Below, piece after piece: positions 1-8,752 of a stretch of DNA of 64,000 nucleotides. The translations under genes and the position numbers were made by a program. Within the stretch, counting starts at the first letter, position 1; every line of letters starts with the position of its first letter. Source of the DNA: Streptomyces sp. ISL-11 (GTDB lineage: Bacteria; Actinomycetota; Actinomycetes; Streptomycetales; Streptomycetaceae). Under the pieces are notes generated by a model. It saw nothing but the letters and a program-made list of their open reading frames with translations. It made no database searches and was not told the origin of the DNA. The stretch covers positions 62,001-126,000 of the forward strand of contig NZ_JAGGOL010000029.1 in the NCBI RefSeq assembly GCF_018614525.1. Reading direction: 5' to 3'.

Positions 1-84
1 ATCCTGGCGAAGCTGGACCTGCCGAAGGCCGACGCGGATCACCGGCGGGTACTGGCTGTGCTGCGGTTCCTGGGCGTGGGATAG
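1..84 (+). CDS. C-terminal end of an unidentified protein (partial)
   Basis: The first 27 codons of the window form the end of a reading frame that begins upstream and stops at TAG. The visible tail is Leu/Ala/Arg-rich (LDLPKADADHRRVLAVLRFL) and looks helical. No family can be named from so little. It is followed after 39 nt by the HAD hydrolase gene on the same strand. Confidence 0.5.
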   Translation: MLAKLDLPKADADHRRVLAVLRFLGVG

Positions 85-111
85 GGAGCGGCCGGGGCGC
101 CCGGGGTGCTC

Positions 112-117
112 TAGTCT
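112..117 (+). promoter_or_regulatory. -10 box TAGTCT for a leaderless HAD gene
   Basis: TAGTCT fits the actinobacterial TAnnnT -10 pattern and ends exactly 6 nt before the ATG at 124. No Shine-Dalgarno sequence lies in between, so transcription probably begins at or next to the start codon. No convincing -35 box is visible. Confidence 0.45.
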
Positions 118-123
118 GCCGTC

Positions 124-786
124 ATGATTCGCGCAGTGGTGTTCGATGTGGGCGAGTGCCTCGTGGACGAGACCCGCGAGTACGGGACGTGGGCCGACTG
201 GCTGGGCGTGCCGCGGCACACCTTCGCCGCGATGTTCGGTGCGGTGATCGCGCAGGGGCGCGACTACCGCGAGACCTTCCAGGAGTTCCGGCCGGGTTTC
301 GACCTCGGCGAGCAGCGCGCGGCCCGCGCTGCGGCCGGGCAGCCCGAATGGTTCGGCGAGGACGATCTCTACCCGGACGTGCGGCCTGCTCTGAGGGAGC
401 TCCGGGAGGCGGGCCTATGGCTGGGCATCGCCGGAAATCAGACCGTCTGGGCCGGTGGTCTGCTCCGTGAGCTGTTCGCGGGCGACGTGGACCTCATCGG
501 GACCAGCGACGACTGGGGCGCGTCCAAGCCGGACCCGGAGTTCTTCGTCCGGGTCGCCGAGGTCGTGCCGTTCCGGCCGGAAGAGATCCTTTACGTCGGC
601 GACCGCGTCGACAACGACATCAGGCCCGCGGCCTCCGCGCGCATGCACACGGCACTCGTCCGACGCGGCCCGTGGGCGACGATCCAGTGGCAGACGCCGG
701 ATGCGCAGAGCGTTCCCACGTTCCGGGTCGAAAGTCTGACGGAACTTGTGGAACGTATCGCGAAGTTCAACGCCGAAGCGCGCTGA
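124..786 (+). CDS. HAD-superfamily hydrolase
   Basis: A 220-residue protein with the haloacid dehalogenase layout. Motif I is FDVGECLVD (nucleophile D8), the conserved Lys lies in SKPDPEFF, and the acidic motif IV is GDRVDNDI. The second Asp of the classic DxD is Gly10, as in the DxG subgroup of HAD phosphatases (YihX-like), so substrate and acid-base details are open. A cap domain of about 70 residues follows motif I. Likely a small soluble phosphatase or dehalogenase; the substrate is unknown. The start has no Shine-Dalgarno site but a TAnnnT box 6 nt upstream. Its 3' end overlaps the convergent XRE regulator gene by 20 nt. Confidence 0.85.
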   Translation: MIRAVVFDVGECLVDETREYGTWADWLGVPRHTFAAMFGAVIAQGRDYRETFQEFRPGFDLGEQRAARAAAGQPEWFGEDDLYPDVRPALRELREAGLWLGIAGNQTVWAGGLLRELFAGDVDLIGTSDDWGASKPDPEFFVRVAEVVPFRPEEILYVGDRVDNDIRPAASARMHTALVRRGPWATIQWQTPDAQSVPTFRVESLTELVERIAKFNAEAR

Positions 787-2044
787 CGGTCGTTCCCCAG
801 GAGTACAGCCGGTCGTCAAGGTCTCGTACACACGGCTCGTGCTGCCAGGCCGCGAGCGATCGACGTACGTCCCGGACCCGGTCCATGCCCGTTGCGTACC
901 AGGTTGTTCCGAGTTGTTCGAGGGCTTGGCACGCGTACGCGCATGCCTTCTCCGGATCGCCCGCGGCTGCCTCGACTGCCGCGAGGTCGCCGAGGATCAC
1001 CGTGCGCTGCTTGCCGGATTCGGCAGGCAACTGATCGAGTGCCGATTGCAGTGTCTCCCGGGCCTGCGGAAGATGCCCCGCCTTCAGTTGGGTATTGCCC
1101 TTGAACGCGGCGAGTCGTGTCGCATCGAACCAGTCCATCCATGGAGGTGACGCGCCCTCGGATCCGTTCGCCAGCACATCCTCGCCATGCCTGATCAAGT
1201 GGAGCGCTGTGCGCAGATTGCCGCACCGCGTTTGGCATTCCGCCTCGACGGCGTCCAGCCATGCCCAGAACTCCGCCGACGCCGGGCCACGGCGAGCGTA
1301 GGCGCGAGCGGCTACGAGGCGCTCGACCGCGTCGTCTCTACGCCCGGCCCAGCCGGGAATGAACGCGGTGTGCGCGAGGACGGCGCTGCCCAGAAGAGAA
1401 TCGTCCGCCTCACCGGCGGCTTGCAGCGCACGCAGTAGCGTCTCGCCTGCCCGATCCGCTTGCCTCAGGTCGAAGAACTCGATACGCCCTGCGAGTAGGT
1501 AGCTCTCCGCGAGGGCTGCGGCGATAACGGCTCGACTTCCGCCGACTGTCTCCGAGAGGAGTGCGCACCCCAGACGGGCATGGCCGAGCACTGCCGGGTG
1601 CAGGGTGGCCGGGGCCACTGACCAGTACAGACGTCGGTGTGCCCGGGTGACATCGGCGAAGTCCTGGCCGACGCGGACCGGTTTGAGGCAGCTCGTCGTT
1701 CCGGAGGGCACGGGCGTCAAGGCTGCCGCAGTCGTCGTGCCGTTGACGGGATCGAGGCACATGGGGTCTGGCGGCCGGTTTTCGGACTGCCCCCACGGCG
1801 GGGTGAAACCCAGCTCCTCCAGGGGCTGACGGAGCAGATGCACGAGGACACGGCCGACGTCCGGGTGAGGCCAGGGTGGAGCGGCTGATTCCCAGCGCCG
1901 CACCTGACGTACACCTGCCGTCACACCTCGCATCCCCAGCTTGGGCGCGGACCGACCGATGGCATCTGCCAGCGCCTGCTGCGACGCGAAACCGGCAGCC
2001 ACTCGCGCTGATTTCAACCGGACATTTCCGGGAGCTCGTGACAC
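767..2044 (-). CDS. XRE-family regulator with TPR-like C-terminal region
   Basis: About 425 residues. The N-terminal 80 residues hold a Cro/C1-type helix-turn-helix (QQALADAIG ... GVRQVRRWE), the rest is Ala/Leu-rich helical repeats of TPR type (for example AQARETLQSALDQLP). This architecture is common in Streptomyces as DNA-binding regulators of unknown ligand. The frame also opens with a TTG at 2074, but the GTG at 2044 has GGAGG 4 nt before it and is preferred. It is divergent from the DUF6415-like gene at 2234, a frequent pairing, and may control it. Target operator and signal cannot be read from the sequence. Confidence 0.75.
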   Translation of the reverse strand: MSRAPGNVRLKSARVAAGFASQQALADAIGRSAPKLGMRGVTAGVRQVRRWESAAPPWPHPDVGRVLVHLLRQPLEELGFTPPWGQSENRPPDPMCLDPVNGTTTAAALTPVPSGTTSCLKPVRVGQDFADVTRAHRRLYWSVAPATLHPAVLGHARLGCALLSETVGGSRAVIAAALAESYLLAGRIEFFDLRQADRAGETLLRALQAAGEADDSLLGSAVLAHTAFIPGWAGRRDDAVERLVAARAYARRGPASAEFWAWLDAVEAECQTRCGNLRTALHLIRHGEDVLANGSEGASPPWMDWFDATRLAAFKGNTQLKAGHLPQARETLQSALDQLPAESGKQRTVILGDLAAVEAAAGDPEKACAYACQALEQLGTTWYATGMDRVRDVRRSLAAWQHEPCVRDLDDRLYSWGTTVSALRR

Positions 2045-2233
2045 GGACCCTCCAGACGCAGCCGTCGTCCCCAAGCTACGTCCTGGCAGGGCCTGATGAG
2101 GTCACCCACTTGGGTCTATCGAGGTCCCCTGAGAGTCCTTCTGACGTCCTCCAAGAGTCCTCGAATCGGACCGCCTCGAACGGGAGGCTCTCACCAAGGC
2201 TGACCACCCACCACCTAACGGCGAGGAACCCCC

Positions 2234-2551
2234 ATGCCCGACCTCATCGACGCCGGCCAGATCAACCGCACCATCGACAGGGCCCTCACAACTTCCGTGC
2301 TGCCGACGCACACAGAGCTCAAAGAGCTGGAGGCGGACCTCCGCCGTCACATCCACGCCCTGCTGCCCGTAGTCGATGCGCAGACCGCCGACACGAGCCC
2401 CGCGAGCAAGGACTGGGCCATGCGAAGGTTCACGCTCGCCCGCGCCCGCGCCGTGCTCCTCGACGGGCCCGGTGCCGGGCTGCGGTCCGCCGCCGAGCAC
2501 GTGGACAGCCTTGCCCGCGTCTGCCGGGCGCTCCTCGGCCACCGCCTGTGA
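2234..2551 (+). CDS. Small DUF6415-like protein
   Basis: A 105-residue, mostly helical soluble protein with no signal peptide or membrane segment. The pattern (TELKELEADLRRHIHALLPV, RARAVLLDGPGAG, CRALLGHRL) resembles the Streptomyces DUF6415 proteins often found beside XRE/TPR regulators; this family name is from recall and not checked. GAGGAA lies before the ATG at 2234. It is divergent from the XRE regulator and convergent with the TetR gene. Function is unknown. Confidence 0.7.
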   Translation: MPDLIDAGQINRTIDRALTTSVLPTHTELKELEADLRRHIHALLPVVDAQTADTSPASKDWAMRRFTLARARAVLLDGPGAGLRSAAEHVDSLARVCRALLGHRL

Positions 2552-2573
2552 GTGCGCGCGCCGGACGCCGTCC

Positions 2574-3158
2574 TCAAGCGGGGCGCAACCCCCGCAGGAC
2601 CAGGTCGCATACCGCCTCGAACGCCGCGTCGATCTCCGGGCGGGACCACTCCGCCGCGTACGCCGGGTCGTGGAAGCGGTTCGTCGCGTCCCAGACCGCC
2701 CGTGCCGTCATGACGGGGTCCACGGCCCCCAACTCGCCCTGAGCGACCCCATTTTCGACGATGCCGGCCAGCTGGCCGATCATCGTCTCGATGTGCCGCT
2801 CGACGACACCGCTGTTCTCGCCGACCAGGACCATGTACGTCGCGAACAGCTCGGGGTCGTCGCCCGCCTTGCGGCGCTTCGCCGCGAAGAGGGCGGTCAG
2901 CCACTCCCGCAGGCGCGGCTCGGCGGGCCCCTCCGCGTCGGCGACGGCGGACAGTGCGGTGTGCGACCGGTCGAGCCAGCGCTGGGTGACCGCCTCGCGG
3001 AGGGCGGCCTTGCTGCCGAAGTGGCGGTAGACGCTGCCGTGGCTGACGCCGAGGGCCCGCGCCACGTCGACCACCGTGGCCTTGGCCGGGCCGAAGCGGC
3101 GCAGCACGTCCTCGGTGGCTTCCAGGATGCGGGCGGGGGTCAGCGTCTCGGGCGGCAT
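2574..3158 (-). CDS. TetR-family transcriptional repressor
   Basis: About 194 residues. The N-terminus has a TetR helix-turn-helix: ILEATEDVLRRFG, then VVDVARALGVSHGSVYRHFGSKAALREAV. The helical C-terminal domain is the ligand-binding and dimer part (TetR_C class). The ORF is open 31 codons further upstream, but the ATG at 3158 is preceded by GAAAGG at a proper distance. It lies 89 nt downstream of the aldo/keto reductase gene on the same strand and probably forms an operon with it. The palindrome upstream of that gene is a good candidate operator. Confidence 0.88.
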   Translation of the reverse strand: MPPETLTPARILEATEDVLRRFGPAKATVVDVARALGVSHGSVYRHFGSKAALREAVTQRWLDRSHTALSAVADAEGPAEPRLREWLTALFAAKRRKAGDDPELFATYMVLVGENSGVVERHIETMIGQLAGIVENGVAQGELGAVDPVMTARAVWDATNRFHDPAYAAEWSRPEIDAAFEAVCDLVLRGLRPA

Positions 3159-3247
3159 CGGAGCGTACGGCCTTTCGGTTCGGGGCGGGGGCGCGGGGAG
3201 CCCCCTCAATGACCGTACCCCCCGGTCGCCGCGCCCCGCGGGGACGG

Positions 3248-4252
3248 TCACTTCTCGCTGTCGAGGTGCGCCATCTGGTCCGTCGGGTAGCGGTCGCCCG
3301 CCGCCGCGCCGGCCGGGACGGCCCGCTCGATGGCGGCGAGGTCGGCCGCTTCCAGCTTGACGTCGAGCGCGCCCAGCGCCTCCGCGAGGCGGTCGCGGCG
3401 GCGGGCGCCGACCAGGGGGACGATGTCCTCGCCGCGCGAGAGGACCCAGGCGATGGCGGTCTGGGCGACGGTGGCGTCCTTCGCCTCGGCGACCTCGCGG
3501 AGCGCCTCGACCAGGTCCAGGTTGTGCTGGAGGTTCTCGCCCTGGAAGCGCGGGCTCATGCCGCGGAAGTCATTCGCGGCGAGCTGCCGGTCGCGGGTGA
3601 AGTGGCCGCTGATCAGGCCGCGCGAGAGCACACCGTACGCCGTGACGCCGATGCCCAGTTCACGCAGGGTGGGCAGGATGTCGTCCTCGATGCCGCGTGA
3701 GATCAGCGAGTACTCGATCTGGAGGTCGGCGATCGGCGCGACGGCGGCCGCGCGGCGGATGGTGTCGGCGTTGACCTCGGAGAGGCCGATGTGCCGGACG
3801 TGGCCGGCCTCGACCAGCTCGGCGATGGCGCCGACGGTCTCCTCGATCGGGACGTCCGGGTCGAGGCGGGCGAGCCGGTAGACGTCGATGTGGTCGGTGC
3901 CCAGGCGCTGCAGCGAGTACGCGGCGAAGTTCTTGACCGCGTTCGGGCTGCCGTCGACGCCGGTGAAGCCGCCCTCGACGGTGCGCAGGGCGCCGAACTT
4001 CACGCTGGTCAGGGCCCTTTCGCGGGCGCCGGCGGGGGCGGTGCGCAGCGCTTCGTTGATGAGCAGTTCGTTGTGGCCCATGCCGTAGAAGTCGCCGGTG
4101 TCGATCAGGGTGACGCCGGCGTCGAGTGCGGCGTGGATCGTGGCGATCGACTCGGCGCGGTCGGCGTCGCCGTAGAGGGCGGACATGCCCATCGCGCCGA
4201 GGCCGAGAGCGGATACCTGCGGGCCGGTGGTGCCGAGAGTGCGGTGCTGCAC
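3248..4252 (-). CDS. Aldo/keto reductase
   Basis: A 334-residue NADPH-dependent oxidoreductase of the AKR superfamily (AKR11/13-like, YajO/PLR type). Catalytic residues of the tetrad are visible: D51 and Y56 in TLIDTGDFYG, Lys in LTSVKFG and His in TDHIDVYR. The TIM-barrel fold runs from the first strand (VSALGLGAMGMS) to the NADP-binding end (VGARRRDRLAEAL). A GTG at 4252 with AAGGAG 6 nt upstream is chosen over the longer reading from 4330. It probably detoxifies carbonyls. The TetR gene follows on the same strand and a perfect 14-bp inverted repeat lies 79 nt upstream of the start, which suggests substrate-induced derepression. Confidence 0.9.
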   Translation of the reverse strand: MQHRTLGTTGPQVSALGLGAMGMSALYGDADRAESIATIHAALDAGVTLIDTGDFYGMGHNELLINEALRTAPAGARERALTSVKFGALRTVEGGFTGVDGSPNAVKNFAAYSLQRLGTDHIDVYRLARLDPDVPIEETVGAIAELVEAGHVRHIGLSEVNADTIRRAAAVAPIADLQIEYSLISRGIEDDILPTLRELGIGVTAYGVLSRGLISGHFTRDRQLAANDFRGMSPRFQGENLQHNLDLVEALREVAEAKDATVAQTAIAWVLSRGEDIVPLVGARRRDRLAEALGALDVKLEAADLAAIERAVPAGAAAGDRYPTDQMAHLDSEK

Positions 4253-4330
4253 GGGGGACTCCTTCACGGGGCTGCGGGAACCGGTGCGCGAGAGCGCGCA
4301 CGGGTTCCGGGTACACAGGAAGAGTGACAC

Positions 4331-4364
4331 ATGGAATGACAGATTTCAATATCTGTCATTCCAT
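4331..4364. promoter_or_regulatory. Perfect 14-bp palindrome, probable TetR operator
   Basis: ATGGAATGACAGAT, 6-nt loop TTCAAT, ATCTGTCATTCCAT. The arms match perfectly and the site is very AT-rich compared with its surroundings. It lies upstream of the AKR-TetR pair and downstream of the MFS gene. No T-tract follows in either direction, so an operator is more likely than a terminator. Confidence 0.6.
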
Positions 4365-4405
4365 CTCCTCTCTCCTCGTGTCCCTGTGCGCCCGCACCAG
4401 CGATT

Positions 4406-5872
4406 TCAAGCCAGCTTGCGCGGCAGTCGCAGGCTCAACGCCAGTGTCACGGCCGTCACCACCAGATGCGCGCCGAGCGTCACCACCACGGCATCCCGCA
4501 TCGCCATGGACCCCGACAGCGACAGGAAGAGCGAGCCGAGCGTGGCCACGCCGAGGGCCATGAACGACTGCTGGGTCGTGGTCATCACACCGCCGCCCAC
4601 CCCGGCCTGCGCCACCGGCACCTCGCTCAGCACGACCCGCAGCGTCATCGGCAGCAGCAGCCCGTTGCCCAGCCCCAGCACGGCCAGCGACGGCCCGGGA
4701 CCGACCGCGCCCAGCCCGTCCCAGCCCCAGTGGAAGGTCGCGGCCAGCCCCAGCAGGCCCGCCACCTGGAACAGCGCGCCGGCGGTCACCGCCCGCCGCC
4801 CGAACCGCGCCGCCAGCCGGGGCCCGGCCAGCGAACCGAGCAGGAAGGTCACGCACAGCGGCAGCAGCGCCAGCCCGGCCGCCAGCGGACCCAGCCGCAG
4901 GCCCTCCTGCAGCGCCACCGCCAGGACGAACATGAAGCCGCCCCAGCCCAGGGAGAACGGCACCAGCAGCGCCAGCCCGGTGCGCACCGAGTGCACCCGC
5001 AGCAGCGACGGCGGCACCAGCGGCGTCCGCCCGGCGGCCTCCTCGCGCCGCTCCACCAGGACGAACGCCACGGCCGCCACGGGGAAGACCGCCAGCAGCA
5101 TCCACGCCCACACCGGCCACCCCGTCGCCCGGCCCTCCGTCAGCGGCAGCAGCAGCGAGATCAGCGTCAGCGACAGCAGAACGGTGCCCCGCCCGTCCAC
5201 CCGCGTCGGACGGTCCGAGCGCGTCTCGGGGACCGTACGCACCGCCAGCAGCAGCGCGAACGCCGCGACCGGCGCGTTCACCAGGAAGATCGAGCGCCAG
5301 CCGGTGCCCCAGAGGTCCACGGAGACCAGGACGCCGCCGAGCACCTGCCCCACCGACGCCGCGACCCCGGCCGTGCCGCTGTACAGGCTCAGCGCCTTGG
5401 TGCGCCGCGCCCCGGCGGTCGTGGCCTGGATCGTCGCCAGCACCTGCGGCAGCATCAGCGCCGATGCCGCGCCCTGCGCCACGCGGGCGGCGACCAGCGA
5501 CCAGGCGTCCGGCGCCAGCCCGCAGGCCACGGACGTCACCCCGAACGCGGCCGTCCCCCAGAGGAACAGCCGCCTGCGGCCGACCATGTCGCCCAGCCGC
5601 CCGCCGAGGACGAGCAGCACGGCGTACGCGACGCCGTAGCCCCCGACGACCATCTCCAGCAGGGCCGGGCCGGCGTGCAGGTCGTGGTCGATGGTGGGCA
5701 GGGCGACGTTGACGATGAAGAAGTCGACCATCGGCAGCGCCGCACCGATCAGCACGGTGAACAGGCCCAGCGGGCGCAACGCGGAGGAGGGGCCGGTGGG
5801 GCCGGCGGCGGCCGCCGGGGAGAGGGGGGCCGGCCGGACGTCTGTACGGGTATCGCTTCGGGTATCGCTCAC
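4406..5872 (-). CDS. MFS multidrug exporter (DHA2, 14-TM type)
   Basis: A 488-residue integral membrane protein of the EmrB/QacA (DHA2) branch of the major facilitator superfamily. TM1 carries the family hallmark DFFIVNVALPTI, TM2-3 GGRLGDMVGRRRLF, and TM5 has the proton-antiport motif C-like GQVLGGVLVS region. About 14 hydrophobic segments are seen. It should expel hydrophobic drugs in exchange for protons. The start is GTG at 5872 without a Shine-Dalgarno site. It is divergent from the MmyB-type regulator at 5974, and the 101-nt gap holds several GGTAC repeats, so that regulator probably controls it. Confidence 0.9.
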   Translation of the reverse strand: MSDTRSDTRTDVRPAPLSPAAAAGPTGPSSALRPLGLFTVLIGAALPMVDFFIVNVALPTIDHDLHAGPALLEMVVGGYGVAYAVLLVLGGRLGDMVGRRRLFLWGTAAFGVTSVACGLAPDAWSLVAARVAQGAASALMLPQVLATIQATTAGARRTKALSLYSGTAGVAASVGQVLGGVLVSVDLWGTGWRSIFLVNAPVAAFALLLAVRTVPETRSDRPTRVDGRGTVLLSLTLISLLLPLTEGRATGWPVWAWMLLAVFPVAAVAFVLVERREEAAGRTPLVPPSLLRVHSVRTGLALLVPFSLGWGGFMFVLAVALQEGLRLGPLAAGLALLPLCVTFLLGSLAGPRLAARFGRRAVTAGALFQVAGLLGLAATFHWGWDGLGAVGPGPSLAVLGLGNGLLLPMTLRVVLSEVPVAQAGVGGGVMTTTQQSFMALGVATLGSLFLSLSGSMAMRDAVVVTLGAHLVVTAVTLALSLRLPRKLA

Positions 5873-5884
5873 GCAGTAGACGAT

Positions 5885-5941
5885 GCCGGTACCGCCAGCC
5901 TGGTACCAGAGCCTCCTTATCCTGGTACAAGTACTACCTGG
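5885..5941. promoter_or_regulatory. Cluster of GGTAC-centred repeats between divergent genes
   Basis: Three GGTAC cores occur in 57 nt: GCCGGTACCGCC (about 5885-5896), the perfect palindrome CTGGTACCAG (5900-5909), and CCTGGTACAAGTACTACCTGG (5921-5941). The spacing suits binding of a dimeric helix-turn-helix protein, likely the MmyB-type regulator encoded alongside. Confidence 0.5.
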
Positions 5942-5973
5942 AACGGGGCCGCCGCGTCCCGCACGCTGGAGGC

Positions 5974-6870
5974 ATGAGCACGATGCTGCAGGAGCCCCCT
6001 ACCGCCGTCGTCGCCGTGCCCACGGCCGGCGACGTCCGCCGGGGCGAGCTGGCCGCCTTTCTGCGCAGCCGCCGCGAACGCGTCTCCCCCGAGGAGGCCG
6101 GCCTGCCGCGCGGCCCCCGGCGCCGCACCCCCGGCCTGCGCCGCGAGGAGGTCGCGCACCTCGCCGCGGTGGGCGTCACCTGGTACACGTGGCTGGAGCA
6201 GGCACGGGACATCAAGGTCTCCGCGCAGGTCCTGGACGCCATCGCCCGCGCCCTGCGGCTCGACCGCGGCGAGCGCAGCCACCTCTTCGCCCTCGCCGGC
6301 ACCGTCGACCCCATGCCGGACACCGGTTGCGCGGGCGTCTCGACGGAGCTGCGGCTGATGCTGGAGCAACTGGACCCGCTCCCCGCCTGCGTCCAGAACG
6401 CCCGTTACGACATCCTGGCCCACAACCGCGCGTACGGGCGGCTGGTGGCCGACCTCGACGCGCTGCCGCCCGACGAGCGCAACTGCATGTGGCTCACCTT
6501 CACCCACCCCGACTGGCGGGACGCCTTCGCCGACCGTGAGGAGGTGATCCGGGCGATGGCCGCGAAGTTCCGCGCCGCGATGGCCGGACACATCGCCGAT
6601 CCCGCCTGGAAGTGCCTGCTCAAGCGGCTCCTGGACGCCTCGCCCGAGTTCCGCGCGCTGTGGGCGCGGCACGAGGTCGCCCCGCCCACCGCCTACGGCA
6701 CCCGGATGTTCCGGCAGCCCGACGTGGGCCTGCTCCGGCTGCGCCAGACCAGCCTGTGGGTCGCCCCGCACGCGGGCGGCCGGCTGGTGAGCTTCACCCC
6801 CGTCGACGACGAGTCGCGCCGGAGGCTGGAGCGGCTGGGCGAGATCCTCCGCGCGGAGTCAGCCCGCTGA
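5974..6870 (+). CDS. MmyB-type XRE transcriptional regulator
   Basis: 298 residues with an N-terminal helix-turn-helix (LRREEVAHLAAVGVTWYTWLEQ, shown in part) and the C-terminal MmyB-like PAS-fold ligand domain (ILAHNRAYGRLV, CMWLTFTHPDWRD, FRALWARHEV). These proteins bind fatty-acid-like ligands in solved homologues. It is divergent from the DHA2 exporter and probably represses it. Its last codons overlap the convergent MarR gene by 12 nt. Confidence 0.9.
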   Translation: MSTMLQEPPTAVVAVPTAGDVRRGELAAFLRSRRERVSPEEAGLPRGPRRRTPGLRREEVAHLAAVGVTWYTWLEQARDIKVSAQVLDAIARALRLDRGERSHLFALAGTVDPMPDTGCAGVSTELRLMLEQLDPLPACVQNARYDILAHNRAYGRLVADLDALPPDERNCMWLTFTHPDWRDAFADREEVIRAMAAKFRAAMAGHIADPAWKCLLKRLLDASPEFRALWARHEVAPPTAYGTRMFRQPDVGLLRLRQTSLWVAPHAGGRLVSFTPVDDESRRRLERLGEILRAESAR

Positions 6871-7317
6871 GCCGTCCGGGCCGTTCCCGGGCCGCCGCGC
6901 CAGCCGGGCCGCGATGCGGTCCAGCGCCGCGAGGTCGTCCTCGGGCAGGTCGAGCAGGGCGGCCGGGGGAGTGCCGAGGATCCGCTCGGCGCGTTCGGCG
7001 GCCTCCCGGCCCGCCGCCGTGACCGAGACGATCTTCGATCGGCGGTCGGCGGGGTTGGCGGTGCGTTCCACGAGACCGCGCCCGGCGAGGTCGTCGACCA
7101 CCAGGGTGGTGTACGGACGGTCGGTCAGCAGCTCCTCCGCGAGTTCGCGCAGCGTGAGCGGACGCCGGGCGAGCCTGCGCAGCGCCTTCACGCGGAAGAA
7201 GCTCATGCCGAGCGCGTCGATGACCTCCTTGCGGCGCTCGTTGCCGCCCAGGACGATCTCCCGGAGGTTGGCCCAGGCGCGCTGCGCGGCTGCCGGCGTG
7301 GTCTCGTGCGTGGTCAT
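6859..7317 (-). CDS. MarR-family regulator
   Basis: A 152-residue winged-helix regulator. The recognition region reads LTLRELAEELLTDRPYTTLV followed by the wing DRRSKIVSVTAAG, the usual DxRxxx..LT MarR signature. The ATG at 7317 overlaps the TGA of the upstream exporter gene (ATGA), so both are translated together from one mRNA. It most likely senses a substrate of that exporter and binds the AT-rich inverted repeat at 8753-8789. Confidence 0.9.
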   Translation of the reverse strand: MTTHETTPAAAQRAWANLREIVLGGNERRKEVIDALGMSFFRVKALRRLARRPLTLRELAEELLTDRPYTTLVVDDLAGRGLVERTANPADRRSKIVSVTAAGREAAERAERILGTPPAALLDLPEDDLAALDRIAARLARRPGNGPDGSAG

Positions 7318-8723
7318 GGTGTCGTCACCGGGATCCTCTGGTCGGAGTCGAGGCGCGCGGTGGTTCGCGCGGCGGTTCCGGCGGCCCAGCGGCCGGTGGT
7401 GATCGTACCGAGGACCAGGACGGACAGCCCGCAGCCGGTGATGATCCACCAGCCCGCCGACCGGGATCCGGCGGCGACGGCCGCGCCGATCACGGCGACG
7501 CCGAGCGAGCTGCCGACCTGCCGGCTGGTCGAGGCGATCGCCGCGGCCACCCCGGCGCGCGAGCGCGGCATGCCGGAGACGGCGGTGTTGGTGATCGGTG
7601 CGTTCACCAGCCCGAAGCCGGTGCCGAAGAGGACGTAGGCGGTGAACAGCAGGCCGTCGGAGGACCGGGCGTCGAGGACCGTGAACAGCAGGCCGCTGGC
7701 GGTCATGGCCGCGCCCGCCAGCAGGAGCGGCAGCCGGGGGCCGCGGGCGCCGACGAGCCGGCCCGACAGCGGCGCGCAGACCAGGCACATGACGGCCATC
7801 GGCAGCATGAACAGCCCCGCGTCGAGCGCGGAGAGGCCGCGTTCGCTCTGCAGGTAGAGGTTGTTGAGGAAGAGGAAGCCGCCGAGCGCCGCGAAGGCGC
7901 TGACGGCGATGACCGTGGCGCCGCCGAACGGGACGCTGCGGAAGAACGCCGGCTCGATCAGCGGCTCGGTGCGCCGCCGCTCGTAGGCCGGCAGGACGGC
8001 GAGGGAGCCGGCCGCGACGGTGAAGCAGCCCAGGATCAGCGGCGAGGTCCAGCCCGCGGCGGGGCCCTCGATGATCCCGTACGTCATCGAACCGAGCAGC
8101 GTGATCACCAGCAGCTGGCCGACCGGGTCGACCCGGCGTGGCTTCGGGGCGCGGGACTCGGGGATGTGGCGGGCGGTCAGGAACAGGGCGAGCAGGCCGA
8201 CCGGCAGGTTGATCCAGAAGATCGAGCGCCAGCCGACCGACTCCACGAGCGCGCCGCCGAGCAGCGGCCCGGCGGCCATGCTGATGCCGACGACGCCGCC
8301 CCAGACGCCGATCGCCCGGGCGCGTTCCCGGGGCTCGGTGAAGGTGTTGGTGATGATCGACATCGCGACGGGATTGAGCATCGAGCCGCCCACGGCCTGG
8401 ACGGTCCGGAAGGCGATCAGCCAGCCCAGGCCCGGCGCAAGGCTGCACAGCAGCGATCCGGTGGTGAACAGCACCAGGCCGGCCTGGAACACCCGCTTGC
8501 GGCCGATCCGGTCGGCGGTCGAGCCGGCGAGCATCAGCAGCGAGGCGAGGACGAGCGTGTAGGCGTCGATGATCCACTGCAGGCCGGAGACGGAGGCGTG
8601 GAGCTCCTGCCGCAGGGACGGCAGGGCCACGTTGAGGATCGTGATGTCGAGGCTGACGAGCAGCAGGCTCGTACAGCAGATGGCCAGGACGAGCAGACGA
8701 CGGCGGTGCGAGAGCTCGGGCAC
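7314..8723 (-). CDS. MFS multidrug exporter (DHA2 type)
   Basis: 469 residues, 14 predicted membrane segments. TM1 carries LLLVSLDITILNVALPSL, followed by STADRIGRKRVF (motif A) and GPLLGGALVES (motif C), all typical of DHA2 drug:H+ antiporters. Start GTG at 8723 with GAGGAG 4 nt upstream. It is the first gene of a two-gene operon with the MarR regulator, which begins inside its stop codon. The exported compound is unknown. Confidence 0.9.
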   Translation of the reverse strand: MPELSHRRRLLVLAICCTSLLLVSLDITILNVALPSLRQELHASVSGLQWIIDAYTLVLASLLMLAGSTADRIGRKRVFQAGLVLFTTGSLLCSLAPGLGWLIAFRTVQAVGGSMLNPVAMSIITNTFTEPRERARAIGVWGGVVGISMAAGPLLGGALVESVGWRSIFWINLPVGLLALFLTARHIPESRAPKPRRVDPVGQLLVITLLGSMTYGIIEGPAAGWTSPLILGCFTVAAGSLAVLPAYERRRTEPLIEPAFFRSVPFGGATVIAVSAFAALGGFLFLNNLYLQSERGLSALDAGLFMLPMAVMCLVCAPLSGRLVGARGPRLPLLLAGAAMTASGLLFTVLDARSSDGLLFTAYVLFGTGFGLVNAPITNTAVSGMPRSRAGVAAAIASTSRQVGSSLGVAVIGAAVAAGSRSAGWWIITGCGLSVLVLGTITTGRWAAGTAARTTARLDSDQRIPVTTP

Positions 8724-8752
8724 GGGGCTCCTCGGAAGGATGATGACAGATC

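Noticed and set aside
4466-5977. Long plus-strand frames opposite the DHA2 exporter
   Set aside because: Arg/Gln/His-rich low-complexity translation opposite a clear membrane protein.
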